This document shows, piece after piece, positions 1 through 6,096 of a stretch of 7,099 bases of DNA. Position 1 is the stretch's first letter, and every line of letters begins with the position of its first letter. This DNA comes from Halobacteriovorax sp. (lineage in GTDB: Bacteria > Bdellovibrionota > Bacteriovoracia > Bacteriovoracales > Bacteriovoracaceae), in assembly GCA_002686115.1 (NCBI GenBank), contig NZAF01000191.1, positions 1-7,099 on the forward strand, given 5' to 3'. The notes below the pieces were generated by a model. It ran no database searches and was not told the DNA's origin. It worked only from the letters and a program-made list of their open reading frames with translations. Both the position numbers and the translations under genes were made by a program.

Positions 1-569
1 TTTAACTCTAGTTGATAAAAGAAGTTAGGATCTTTAAATTCAACATACTTCAAGTACGGCTCAAGACCTATTGGATTGATAAGGACCAGTTGCTTAACAC
101 TTTGTGGATATAAATAAGTGAAATGGCTGCCCAACATGCCTCCCATCGAGTGACCGACAAGGATATATTTATCAACATTCAATTCATTCAACAAAAGTTT
201 AGTATTATAAGATAAGTTGTAAAAACTATATTGGTAGTAATCAGGCTTAGAGCTTTTACCAAATCCTATTTGATCAGGAATGATAACTCGATAGCCCTTT
301 GATACTAAATCTTTTGCAATTCTCTCCCAGTAAAAGCCAGAAAAGTTTTTACCATGCAGTAAGACAATAACTTTCTTAGACTCTTGATTTAAGTCCATAT
401 AAGCCATTCTAAGTTTCTTTTTTTGACTTTTAAACTCGAAAAACTTTACGGCAAAAGGATACTCATAAGTCGTTAACATTTTATCGAATGTAACTCTACT
501 TTTCACTTGGACAGAACTACAATTTGTTAGAACCAAAAGTGAAAGAAATATCCAAGATAACTTATACAT
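1..569 (-). CDS. Alpha/beta-hydrolase, predicted lipoprotein (3' end cut by window edge)
   Basis: The first 189 codons are visible; the gene runs off the left edge. The N-terminus is a lipoprotein-type signal: MYK, a hydrophobic stretch, then LVLTNC, with Cys17 as the likely lipidated residue (Asn at -1 is unusual). An alpha/beta-hydrolase core follows: strand VIVLLHG with the oxyanion-hole HG at residues 72-73, then VIIPDQIGFGKS (95-106, the usual D-x-x-G-x-G-x-S turn), then the nucleophile elbow GHSMGG with Ser141, then LVLINPIGLE (161-170). The catalytic acid and His lie beyond the edge. Such proteins hydrolyse esters, amides or C-halogen bonds, so the substrate cannot be read from the sequence. 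The start is supported by AAAGG at 578-582, 8 nt upstream. It lies 19 nt downstream of the PepSY gene on the same strand, so cotranscription is likely. Fold assignment is firm; the exact function is unknown. Confidence 0.88.
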   Translation of the reverse strand, partial: MYKLSWIFLSLLVLTNCSSVQVKSRVTFDKMLTTYEYPFAVKFFEFKSQKKKLRMAYMDLNQESKKVIVLLHGKNFSGFYWERIAKDLVSKGYRVIIPDQIGFGKSSKPDYYQYSFYNLSYNTKLLLNELNVDKYILVGHSMGGMLGSHFTYLYPQSVKQLVLINPIGLEPYLKYVEFKDPNFFYQLEL

Positions 570-577
570 GTTTAATA

Positions 578-582
578 CCTTT
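578..582 (-). promoter_or_regulatory. Ribosome binding site of the hydrolase lipoprotein
   Basis: On the minus strand AAAGG stands 8 nt before the ATG at 569. It lies in the 19-nt gap after the PepSY stop codon and supports this start, which also gives a complete lipoprotein signal. Confidence 0.55.
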
Positions 583-588
583 ATTTAT

Positions 589-1125
589 TTAAAGTAAAAA
601 TAATCCAAAAAATAAGACTCCACCACTTAGAATTGTCAGCGTTGTCACTTTTCTAAAGGCCTTAGAACTAAGCCCTAACCATAAACCACTTATGACAGCA
701 CCTATGACTAATGCACCAAGAACCCCAAGTATTCTTCGAGAACTGCGTGGACCATGGCCTTTATGAAGCTCCATAAAACTCTTTATTAGTGATGGGGAGT
801 GCTTTTCTACTACAGCTTTATCTGAATCTACTTTTATACTGTAATAGTCTCTTGTCGTAGGTCTTGTATACATGGAGTTTGCAGAACCCTTCAAATAGTC
901 AAACGAGTAATCACTATCAATAGACTCTAATTCTTTCTTTAATATCTTTTCTAGTTCTTGTTTATCGACATCCTTCTTGATGGAAACTTCCCTAACAACT
1001 TTAACACTTTCTTTTTCATTACCAACGAATAAGTGTAGTGAACCAGAGAAGGCCATCAAAGTCATAAAGATTAGACTTATGCCTGATAAGTATAAATGTA
1101 TCTTAATCCATGTCATTCTCTTCAT
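589..1125 (-). CDS. Short PepSY-associated transmembrane protein
   Basis: This 178-residue inner-membrane protein has the layout of the PepSY-associated TM family. One TM helix is at about residues 11-34, opening with WIKIHLYLSG (6-15). A soluble part of about 95 residues (36-130) ends in the typical MELHKGHG (118-125). A TM helix follows at about 132-152, and a last hydrophobic segment at 161-178 ends at the stop codon. The soluble part should lie in the periplasm. Larger relatives (PiuB/FegB-like) are linked to iron or heme redox; here His10, His31, His121 and His124 near helix ends are compatible with heme ligands, but that is inference. It is much shorter than the multi-domain relatives and carries one PepSY-like unit. 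The start at 1125 has GGTGA only 4 nt upstream; Met4 (1116) is an alternative. It probably heads a two-gene unit with the hydrolase lipoprotein. Confidence 0.75.
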   Translation of the reverse strand: MKRMTWIKIHLYLSGISLIFMTLMAFSGSLHLFVGNEKESVKVVREVSIKKDVDKQELEKILKKELESIDSDYSFDYLKGSANSMYTRPTTRDYYSIKVDSDKAVVEKHSPSLIKSFMELHKGHGPRSSRRILGVLGALVIGAVISGLWLGLSSKAFRKVTTLTILSGGVLFFGLFLL

Positions 1126-1257
1126 TATTTCACCAATGTTTAATTTAGTTTCTTAATTAATTTAATTCTTAATCATATCAAAACTCAAGATATCATCTCA
1201 GATAATGAAGAGATCTATGTCATATTTATGTCAATATTCTAAGACTTAAAACTTGTT

Positions 1258-2580
1258 TTAGAGAGAATCTTGCCAATACCCATCAGTAGTTAGAATACCC
1301 TCAATTCTACCTTTTAACTCTGTTCCTAAAAAGATTGAATTCTTACTCTTTCCTGGTAAGTCGTCTTTTTGAACAGTCCACTTCGTAGACTTATTAAGAA
1401 TGATATATCCTCTGGCTTCTTTAAAACCATCTGCACTTAGTATCTCACGAGGTCTCTTTGAAAAGTAGTATTCAACCATTTCATACGCTAAAACTCCATC
1501 TGCACATAATGTTGTAAGAGTACTGAGAGCTGTACAAAGTCCTCTTGTTCCAAAAGCAGCCTCTGACCAAAACTTATCTTTACTGTCAAAGTCATGAGGA
1601 GCATGATCTGTTGAGAGACAATCAAGTGTTCCATCTTTAAGGGCTTCTCTTAAAGCTTGTCTATCTTCAGGTCCATAAAGAGGAGGATTCATTTTAAAGT
1701 TATTAACAATATCTTTATTATTTCCATTGTAGTCAGGAATATTCTCATTACAAAACATAAGATGATGTGGACTAACTTCTGCAGTTATATTTAGTCCCTC
1801 TTTTTTTGCTTCTCTAATGGCTTCAACACTTTTTTTGGTTGTCACATGTAAGACATGATACCTTGCCTTTGGATGCTTTCTTAAAAGTTCAACATCTCTT
1901 TTAACCATGTCTGATTCAACATGATTAGGGTATTCTGGAATCTCAAACTTTTTTTGAAAGTCACTTGCTGTAGCGAATCCCCCATGACCAGGCATTTCAG
2001 CGTGCTGCATGAAAAGAAGATTGTTTTCAGCACAACGCTTAAAAACTTCATCTTGAATATCATCGCGAGCAACTCCCCATCCATCATCTGTAATAGCAAT
2101 CGCTCCAGCTTCTTTTAAAAGAGCAATATCTGTGACAACTTCACCTTTCATATCAATAGTTGCAGCGGCAGTCTGACCGACCCTAATTATATTTTGTCCA
2201 GCACTTGCTTGTTTTTCTACAGTAGATTTTAAAAGAGCCGGGTTATCTAAAAATGGTGAGGTATTAGGCATAGCTACTAGTGAGTCATAACCACCATGAA
2301 ATGCTGAACTTAATCCACCTTCTAAGGTCTCTTTATGATCTTGACCTGGAAAGCGTAAGTGAGTTTGTAAATCAAGGCCTCTTTCAATGATCAGATAATT
2401 CGAATCGACTTCCTGTATATGAAAACCACTATTTTCTAACAAAGACTTTTTTTCTTTAGCTTCATCGTTCTTTAGACGAATATTCTTTCCATTTTCAATG
2501 TAGAAAAGTCTATACTCATTATTTGATAAAGTTTGAAAGATTGCGTTTTTCGAATGATTATTTTTAAAAGATATATTCAT
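1258..2580 (-). CDS. pyrC: Class I dihydroorotase-like amidohydrolase with Gln in the HxH metal motif
   Basis: Residues are numbered from the ATG at 2580 (440 aa). The family cyclises carbamoyl-aspartate to dihydroorotate in pyrimidine synthesis, in the cytoplasm. Class I hallmarks are present in order: HLRFPGQDHKET (74-85; Arg76 for substrate), MPNT (104-107), ITDDG (163-167; Asp165 is the usual metal-bridging Asp), HAE (His193), HVTT (His245), EVSPHH (268-273), KMNPP (296-300), STDHAPH (323-329; Asp325 is the catalytic Asp) and FGTRGL. The expected D-x-H-x-H motif reads D-L-Q-T-H, so the first zinc-ligand His is Gln72 (CAA). The N-terminal 65 or so residues do not resemble the usual beta-sandwich start (no NGRVID-like strand), while the C-terminus (SKNSIFLG, ELKGRIEG) is normal. 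Start choice: an ATG at 2586 gives two more residues, but the GAG upstream sits 3 nt from it and 9 nt from 2580. Function is dihydroorotase or a diverged paralogue; the family call is firm. Confidence 0.85.
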   Translation of the reverse strand: MNISFKNNHSKNAIFQTLSNNEYRLFYIENGKNIRLKNDEAKEKKSLLENSGFHIQEVDSNYLIIERGLDLQTHLRFPGQDHKETLEGGLSSAFHGGYDSLVAMPNTSPFLDNPALLKSTVEKQASAGQNIIRVGQTAAATIDMKGEVVTDIALLKEAGAIAITDDGWGVARDDIQDEVFKRCAENNLLFMQHAEMPGHGGFATASDFQKKFEIPEYPNHVESDMVKRDVELLRKHPKARYHVLHVTTKKSVEAIREAKKEGLNITAEVSPHHLMFCNENIPDYNGNNKDIVNNFKMNPPLYGPEDRQALREALKDGTLDCLSTDHAPHDFDSKDKFWSEAAFGTRGLCTALSTLTTLCADGVLAYEMVEYYFSKRPREILSADGFKEARGYIILNKSTKWTVQKDDLPGKSKNSIFLGTELKGRIEGILTTDGYWQDSL

Positions 2581-2607
2581 ATGCATCCACTCTTAATTTT
2601 TTGTCTT

Positions 2608-2636
2608 ATTTTATAATATGAATGGAGTTTCAACAA
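2608..2636 (-). promoter_or_regulatory. Candidate sigma70-type promoter of the dihydroorotase gene
   Basis: Read on the minus strand, TTGTTG (2631-2636) is separated by 17 nt from TAAAAT (2608-2613). The -10 matches the consensus at 5 of 6 positions and the -35 at only 3. The predicted start of transcription is near 2601, giving a leader of about 20 nt. The stretch is AT-rich, so chance matches are likely. Confidence 0.3.
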
Positions 2637-2657
2637 ATATGAATATTTAGAGGACAT

Positions 2658-2695
2658 TATCCCGAGTCTTTTCATTTAGAAATAGACTCGGGATA
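2658..2695 (-). terminator. Perfect 12-bp inverted repeat, possible terminator or 3'-end hairpin
   Basis: TATCCCGAGTCT (2658-2669) and AGACTCGGGATA (2684-2695) are exact reverse complements around a 14-nt loop. On the minus strand the hairpin begins 9 nt after the stop codon of the small secreted-protein gene, the place for a terminator or an mRNA-stabilising 3' hairpin. Neither strand has a T-run directly after the stem, so it is not a standard intrinsic terminator. It also lies upstream of the dihydroorotase promoter candidate, so an operator role is possible. The repeat itself is certain; its role is inferred. Confidence 0.55.
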
Positions 2696-2704
2696 TCAAG
2701 TAAA

Positions 2705-3040
2705 TTAGTCTAAAACGACTTCTTCACCATCTGGATTCCACTTTAAAACTCCACTTGTTCTCTCAGTGAGATCATTTCCAATAAACCCTTCAATGCTAGT
2801 TAATTGAACTGAATACATAGTTCTATAACCCTTAGCTTCAATTCTTAAGTAATAGTCATACTCTTCTCTTACGACCTGAGGATAAAGAGCATCAAAAGTA
2901 GCATTACAAATAGCTCTCTTATTTGCTTCTTTTTGAAGGTTTGGAAAGTTCGTCTCAAGCTCACATCTTTCAAGAATATCAGCATGAGTAGAAGAAACAG
3001 TTAATAAAAGCATTAAAATTGATACTATTTTTAAATTCAT
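2705..3040 (-). CDS. Small secreted (periplasmic) protein of unknown function
   Basis: I do not recognise the family. The 111-residue product begins with a clear Sec signal peptide: MNLK, a hydrophobic core (residues 5-15), then STHA with predicted cleavage after Ala20. The mature part, about 91 residues, starts DILERC and has just two cysteines (Cys26 and Cys45) that could form a disulfide in the periplasm. It is rich in charged and aromatic residues, with a YDYYLRIEAKGYRTMYSV segment (61-78) that looks like beta-strands, and ends in the acidic tail EEVVLD. The start at 3040 is preferred to the longer one at 3067, because GAGGTG (3044-3049) sits just upstream and the signal peptide then begins at once. 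It stands alone: a possible hairpin follows it and the export operon is divergent. A Sec signal argues against it being a substrate of that operon, since type I substrates normally lack one. Confidence 0.75.
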   Translation of the reverse strand: MNLKIVSILMLLLTVSSTHADILERCELETNFPNLQKEANKRAICNATFDALYPQVVREEYDYYLRIEAKGYRTMYSVQLTSIEGFIGNDLTERTSGVLKWNPDGEEVVLD

Positions 3041-3043
3041 AAA

Positions 3044-3049
3044 CACCTC
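3044..3049 (-). promoter_or_regulatory. Strong ribosome binding site that fixes the small protein's start
   Basis: GAGGTG on the minus strand ends 3 nt before the ATG at 3040, with the GAGG core 5 nt away. It lies inside the upstream extension that would start at 3067, so it argues that the 27-bp extension is untranslated leader. Confidence 0.65.
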
Positions 3050-3094
3050 TTTTTTAGGCTTATACACAAGAATGAAGAAAATGACACACGACCC

Positions 3095-3134
3095 AGTGCG
3101 CCAATGGTAAAATATTCATATCGAAAGGCGCACT
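3095..3134. repeat. 8-bp GC-rich inverted repeat with 24-nt spacer
   Basis: AGTGCGCC (3095-3102) and GGCGCACT (3127-3134) are exact reverse complements. The right arm is followed by seven A's (3135-3141), which on the minus strand is a T-run before the hairpin, so it is not an intrinsic terminator in either direction. If the small protein's promoter is at 3161-3189, this hairpin would lie in its 5' leader. It could equally be a protein-binding site. The arms are much more GC-rich than their surroundings. Confidence 0.5.
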
Positions 3135-3160
3135 AAAAAAATATAAAATTTGTAGAGAAT

Positions 3161-3189
3161 AGAATATTTGTTAGACACTTACCTAACAA
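3161..3189 (-). promoter_or_regulatory. Candidate promoter of the small secreted protein gene
   Basis: On the minus strand TTGTTA (3184-3189) and TATTCT (3161-3166) are separated by exactly 17 nt, each matching the sigma70 consensus at 4 of 6 positions. Transcription would start near 3154, giving a leader of about 110 nt that contains the 3095-3134 hairpin. The -35 overlaps an inverted repeat (3168-3189), so a repressor could act there. This is inference from weak motifs. Confidence 0.25.
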
Positions 3190-3226
3190 TGCACCGCACA
3201 CCAATGGAATGCGAATGACATTGTTA
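3168..3226. repeat. Overlapping inverted repeats sharing a CTAACAATG arm
   Basis: TTGTTAG (3168-3174) pairs with CTAACAA (3183-3189) across 8 nt. TAACAATG (3184-3191) also pairs with CATTGTTA (3219-3226) across 27 nt. The middle arm can therefore join either partner but not both. The matches are exact on inspection. The possible roles are paired operator sites for a dimeric regulator or alternative RNA folds in a leader. Confidence 0.45.
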
Positions 3227-3252
3227 AATATTTGTCAAATAATCTGGATGTA

Positions 3253-3281
3253 TTAAATAACTATGTGCTATCGGCTATAAG
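3253..3281 (+). promoter_or_regulatory. Weak promoter candidate for the export operon
   Basis: TTAAAT (3253-3258) and TATAAG (3276-3281) are 17 nt apart; the -10 matches at 5 of 6 positions, the -35 at only 3. Another -10-like TATAAC lies at 3289-3294. The leader would be about 25 nt. The operon must have a promoter in or before this gap because the upstream gene is divergent, but which box is used is uncertain. Confidence 0.2.
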
Positions 3282-3313
3282 ATAGTGATATAACAAAAGA
3301 AATTGAGAGATAA

Positions 3314-4990
3314 ATGAAATCAGTAACACGCGCGGAAATGCTTGAAAAGTTCAAGCTTATCTTAAAACCAGAAAAGTCCTTTTACATTGTTTCTTTCATT
3401 TATGGACTCGGTGTAAGTTTACTTTCACTGGCGATTCCAATTTCCATTCAATCTCTAGTAAATACTGTCGCATTTAGTATGCTTTCGCAGCCACTAATAA
3501 TCCTATGTTTTGTACTCCTATCTCTACTTATGTTCTCAGGGGTCTTAAATGCGCTTCAAATATATATTCTCGAACTTTTTCAACAAAAATTTTACGCAAG
3601 AACAACCTCTGAGTTATCAGTTAAGCTTATCAATGCGCAAAATAAAGAGTTTCTTAAAAGAAATGGAACTGATCTTGTAAATAGATACTTCGATGTCATG
3701 ACTGTTCAAAAAAGTATGACTTCTCTTTTAACTGAAGGTGTCGCAATATTTCTACAAACTGTTGTCGGCGTTTTAATGCTTGCATTTTATCACCCATATT
3801 TTCTAGCTTTTGCTCTAATACTTGTTACCTTACTGTGGCTTGTCTGGGTCCTCTTTAGAAAGAAGGCGATTTCAAGTGCTGTATATGAATCAAAAGCAAA
3901 GTATAACGTAGCAGGCTGGTTAAAAGAAATTGGAAGAGTAAATATATTATTCAAGTCTCGTCAGCAAAGAGAATGTGCTATTAATACTTCCGATGAATTA
4001 ATCGGTGACTATCTTAAATACAGAAAGCTTCACTTCAAGCAAGTTTACTTTCAAGCAATTTCACTACTTGCAATCTATGCTATTATGAGTGCTCTCATCT
4101 TTGGTCTTGGAGGCTTCCTTGTTATCAAAGGTCAATTAACACTAGGCCAACTTGTTGCTGCAGAACTTATCGTAACACTTATTCTTGGTAACTTCTCCAA
4201 AGCTTCTAAATACCTAGAGTCTTTCTACGATCTCTACGCAGCAGTAGATAAAATATCACATCTTTATGAATTACCTGCTGAAGATAATAAACCAGAACAG
4301 AAATACGAATTTGATAATTATAATATTTCATTTAATAACGCTGCTATAAAAGTTGGAGAGACGAAATATAGTTATAACTTTGATTTTGAATATGGAAAGA
4401 ACTTCTATGCTCACTTAAAACACAATTCAAAGAAGGTTATTTTTAATGAGCTTCTTCAAAGAGTGATTAATCCTGAAAAGGGAGTTATTAAGGTTGGTAA
4501 CTACTCTATACAAGAAATTTCACCTCTTGATTTAAGGGATATTGTGCATGTTATTTCAACACCAACATTTTTTGAAGGAACTATATTTGAAAACCTCACT
4601 GTAGGTAACAAGAATATTAAACGTTCAGAAGCGATTGAAGCATTAGAGATCGTTAATTTGTCATACATAATTGATACTGAAGAAAAAGGTCTCGATACAA
4701 AGATTCTCTCATCTGGTTACCCATTTTGGTCATCTCAACTTATCAGACTTGAGATAGCCAGAGCTATTATTAAAAAACCAAAAGTTGTTGTTATTACTGA
4801 GCTCATTGATCAGATTGATGATGAGACGAGAAATATGATTATGAACTATCTATTAAAAATGGATTCAACTTTTATTCTTTTTAGCAATAAGAGCTGTAGT
4901 GGTTTCAAATTTGATAAATATCTAAAGTTTGATGATTACAAAATAGTAGCTTACGATTCAGAACAAGCACTGAAAGAGGCATCGGAATAA
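3314..4990 (+). CDS. ABC exporter half-transporter with degenerate ATPase domain (type I secretion-like)
   Basis: The 558 residues are laid out as an exporter half: six membrane segments (about 22-52, 59-86, 138-160, 161-181, 247-271, 276-292), then a nucleotide-binding-like domain (about 335-545). No N-terminal C39 peptidase domain is present. The NBD is recognisable from framework motifs: NPEKGVIKVG (386-395), LDLR (405-408), EGTIFENLTVG (421-431), GLDTKIL (459-465), LEIARAI (479-485) and KPKVVVI (488-494). The catalytic motifs are lost. The Walker A position reads KHNSKKVI (369-376) without its glycines or Ser/Thr; the Q-loop Gln is replaced (VIST, 413-416); the signature reads FWSSQ (471-475) instead of LSGGQ; the Walker B Asp is Thr495, though Glu496 remains; the H-loop His is Asn525. 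ATP hydrolysis is therefore unlikely and a second, active ABC subunit is expected. The frame is intact, so this is not a decaying pseudogene. The start follows a weak GAGAGA. The gene is 2 nt from the adaptor gene. Confidence 0.88.
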   Translation: MKSVTRAEMLEKFKLILKPEKSFYIVSFIYGLGVSLLSLAIPISIQSLVNTVAFSMLSQPLIILCFVLLSLLMFSGVLNALQIYILELFQQKFYARTTSELSVKLINAQNKEFLKRNGTDLVNRYFDVMTVQKSMTSLLTEGVAIFLQTVVGVLMLAFYHPYFLAFALILVTLLWLVWVLFRKKAISSAVYESKAKYNVAGWLKEIGRVNILFKSRQQRECAINTSDELIGDYLKYRKLHFKQVYFQAISLLAIYAIMSALIFGLGGFLVIKGQLTLGQLVAAELIVTLILGNFSKASKYLESFYDLYAAVDKISHLYELPAEDNKPEQKYEFDNYNISFNNAAIKVGETKYSYNFDFEYGKNFYAHLKHNSKKVIFNELLQRVINPEKGVIKVGNYSIQEISPLDLRDIVHVISTPTFFEGTIFENLTVGNKNIKRSEAIEALEIVNLSYIIDTEEKGLDTKILSSGYPFWSSQLIRLEIARAIIKKPKVVVITELIDQIDDETRNMIMNYLLKMDSTFILFSNKSCSGFKFDKYLKFDDYKIVAYDSEQALKEASE

Positions 4991-4992
4991 GT

Positions 4993-6096
4993 ATGAATAC
5001 ACAAGAAAGATACGATAAAGATAATTTCAAATCACTTAATGTTGTAAGAACTCCTGAATGGATTAAAGTCTTTACCATTCTCCTATGTGCATTTTTTGTA
5101 TTTTTTAGCCTAATCTTAACAGTTACCCCTTGGTGGCAAACATCACAGGGGGCAGGATACGCAATTGCCTATAATCCAAATGATAGAATTCAAAATATAA
5201 ACTCAGTAGTTCCCGGTTTAATTGATAAGTGGTTCGTTCGTGATGGTTCAAAAGTAAAAAAAGGTGATCCTATCGTTCAAATTGTCGACAATGATCCAAG
5301 ACTTATTGAAAGGCTTGAGCTTGAAAGAGATGCTATTCAAAAAAAATACCAAGTCGCAAAAATCGCCAGTGAAACGGCCCTACTAAATTACAAAAGACAA
5401 GAAGAACTTTTTAAACAAGGTCTAAGCGCAAGGACAAAATTAGAAAAAGCAAAAATTGATTACAAGAAACTTCTTGCATCAGAGGCCAAAGCTGCTGCTG
5501 ATCTCGCGAAAGCGGAAGTAAGCCTTTCAAGACAAAGAAACCAACTTATTCTAGCTCCAAGAGATGGAACAATTTTAAGAGTTATGGCCGGTTCAGGTTC
5601 TGTCTTTGTCAAAAAAGGTGACATTCTAGCAACATTCGTTCCTACTACTGTTGAACAAGCTGTAGAGCTATATGTGAGTGGAAATGACCTCCCACTTATT
5701 TATCCAGGAAGAAAGGTTCGACTTCAATTTGAAGGATGGCCAGCTATTCAAATTAGTGGATGGCCATCAGTGGCAATTGGAACTTTTGGTGGTATTGTAA
5801 AAACAATAGATCCATCTACATCAAAAAATGGAAAGTTTAGAGTTCTTGTCGCAAGAGATGAAAATGAAGTCTGGCCATCAAATGAGTTTTTAAGACAAGG
5901 ATCAAGAGTTTATGGCTGGATTGTACTTAATAAGGTTAAGCTAGGATTCGAGTTATGGAGACAGTTTAACAACTTCCCTATTGCTCTAACAGGACCACCT
6001 GATAATTTACTAGACATCAAAAAAGCATATGAAAAAGCACAACTTAACTTTCAAAAATCATATGACGACGATGATGACGAGGATAAACAGAAGTAA
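4993..6096 (+). CDS. HlyD-family periplasmic adaptor (membrane fusion protein)
   Basis: The adaptor of 367 residues would link the inner-membrane ABC part to the TolC-like channel. In order: a cytoplasmic tail of about 23 residues, one TM helix (about 24-45), a first lipoyl half (NINSVVPGLIDKWFVRDGSKVKKGDPIVQI, about 68-97), an alpha-helical hairpin with heptad-like pattern (about 104-184; turn near KQGLSARTK, 141-149), the second lipoyl half (LILAPRDGTILRV to VKKGDILATF, about 185-215), and a beta-barrel/membrane-proximal region (about 220-312). The hairpin is short for the type I class. The protein ends in an acidic tail, five Asp then Glu-Asp (358-364), before KQK. The gene begins 2 nt after the ABC stop, with GGA 7 nt before the ATG inside the preceding gene, which implies coupled translation. 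Domain order makes the family call firm; the cargo is unknown. Confidence 0.9.
   Translation: MNTQERYDKDNFKSLNVVRTPEWIKVFTILLCAFFVFFSLILTVTPWWQTSQGAGYAIAYNPNDRIQNINSVVPGLIDKWFVRDGSKVKKGDPIVQIVDNDPRLIERLELERDAIQKKYQVAKIASETALLNYKRQEELFKQGLSARTKLEKAKIDYKKLLASEAKAAADLAKAEVSLSRQRNQLILAPRDGTILRVMAGSGSVFVKKGDILATFVPTTVEQAVELYVSGNDLPLIYPGRKVRLQFEGWPAIQISGWPSVAIGTFGGIVKTIDPSTSKNGKFRVLVARDENEVWPSNEFLRQGSRVYGWIVLNKVKLGFELWRQFNNFPIALTGPPDNLLDIKKAYEKAQLNFQKSYDDDDDEDKQK

Noticed and set aside
1170..1220. GATAAT/GATATC-like motifs suggesting a Fur box before the PepSY gene
   Set aside because: Only one hexamer fits well and the required symmetric arrangement is missing.
1229..1234. Perfect TTGACA on the minus strand upstream of the PepSY gene
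   Set aside because: No acceptable -10 box is found at 15-19 nt spacing, so it cannot be called a promoter. The 132-bp gap 1126-1257 otherwise shows only AT-rich sequence and a weak 6-bp stem (TAAAAC/GTTTTA) with a 2-nt loop at the dihydroorotase stop.
1881..2099. 72-codon open frame on the minus strand
   Set aside because: It lies wholly inside the dihydroorotase gene in another frame, shows no family features and has low-complexity content; a shadow of the real gene.
1921..2118. 65-codon open frame on the plus strand
   Set aside because: Antisense to the conserved dihydroorotase core, with no recognisable motif.
3072..3110. 12-codon plus-strand frame (MKKMTHDPVRQW) that could be a leader peptide
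   Set aside because: No ribosome binding site at useful spacing, and it is likely antisense to the small protein's leader; such frames occur by chance.
3095..3122. Resemblance of AGTGCGCC plus AT-rich sequence to a XerCD dif site
   Set aside because: Only the first seven or so bases of the XerC arm match; the XerD arm (TTATGTTAAAT-like) is absent at the required position.
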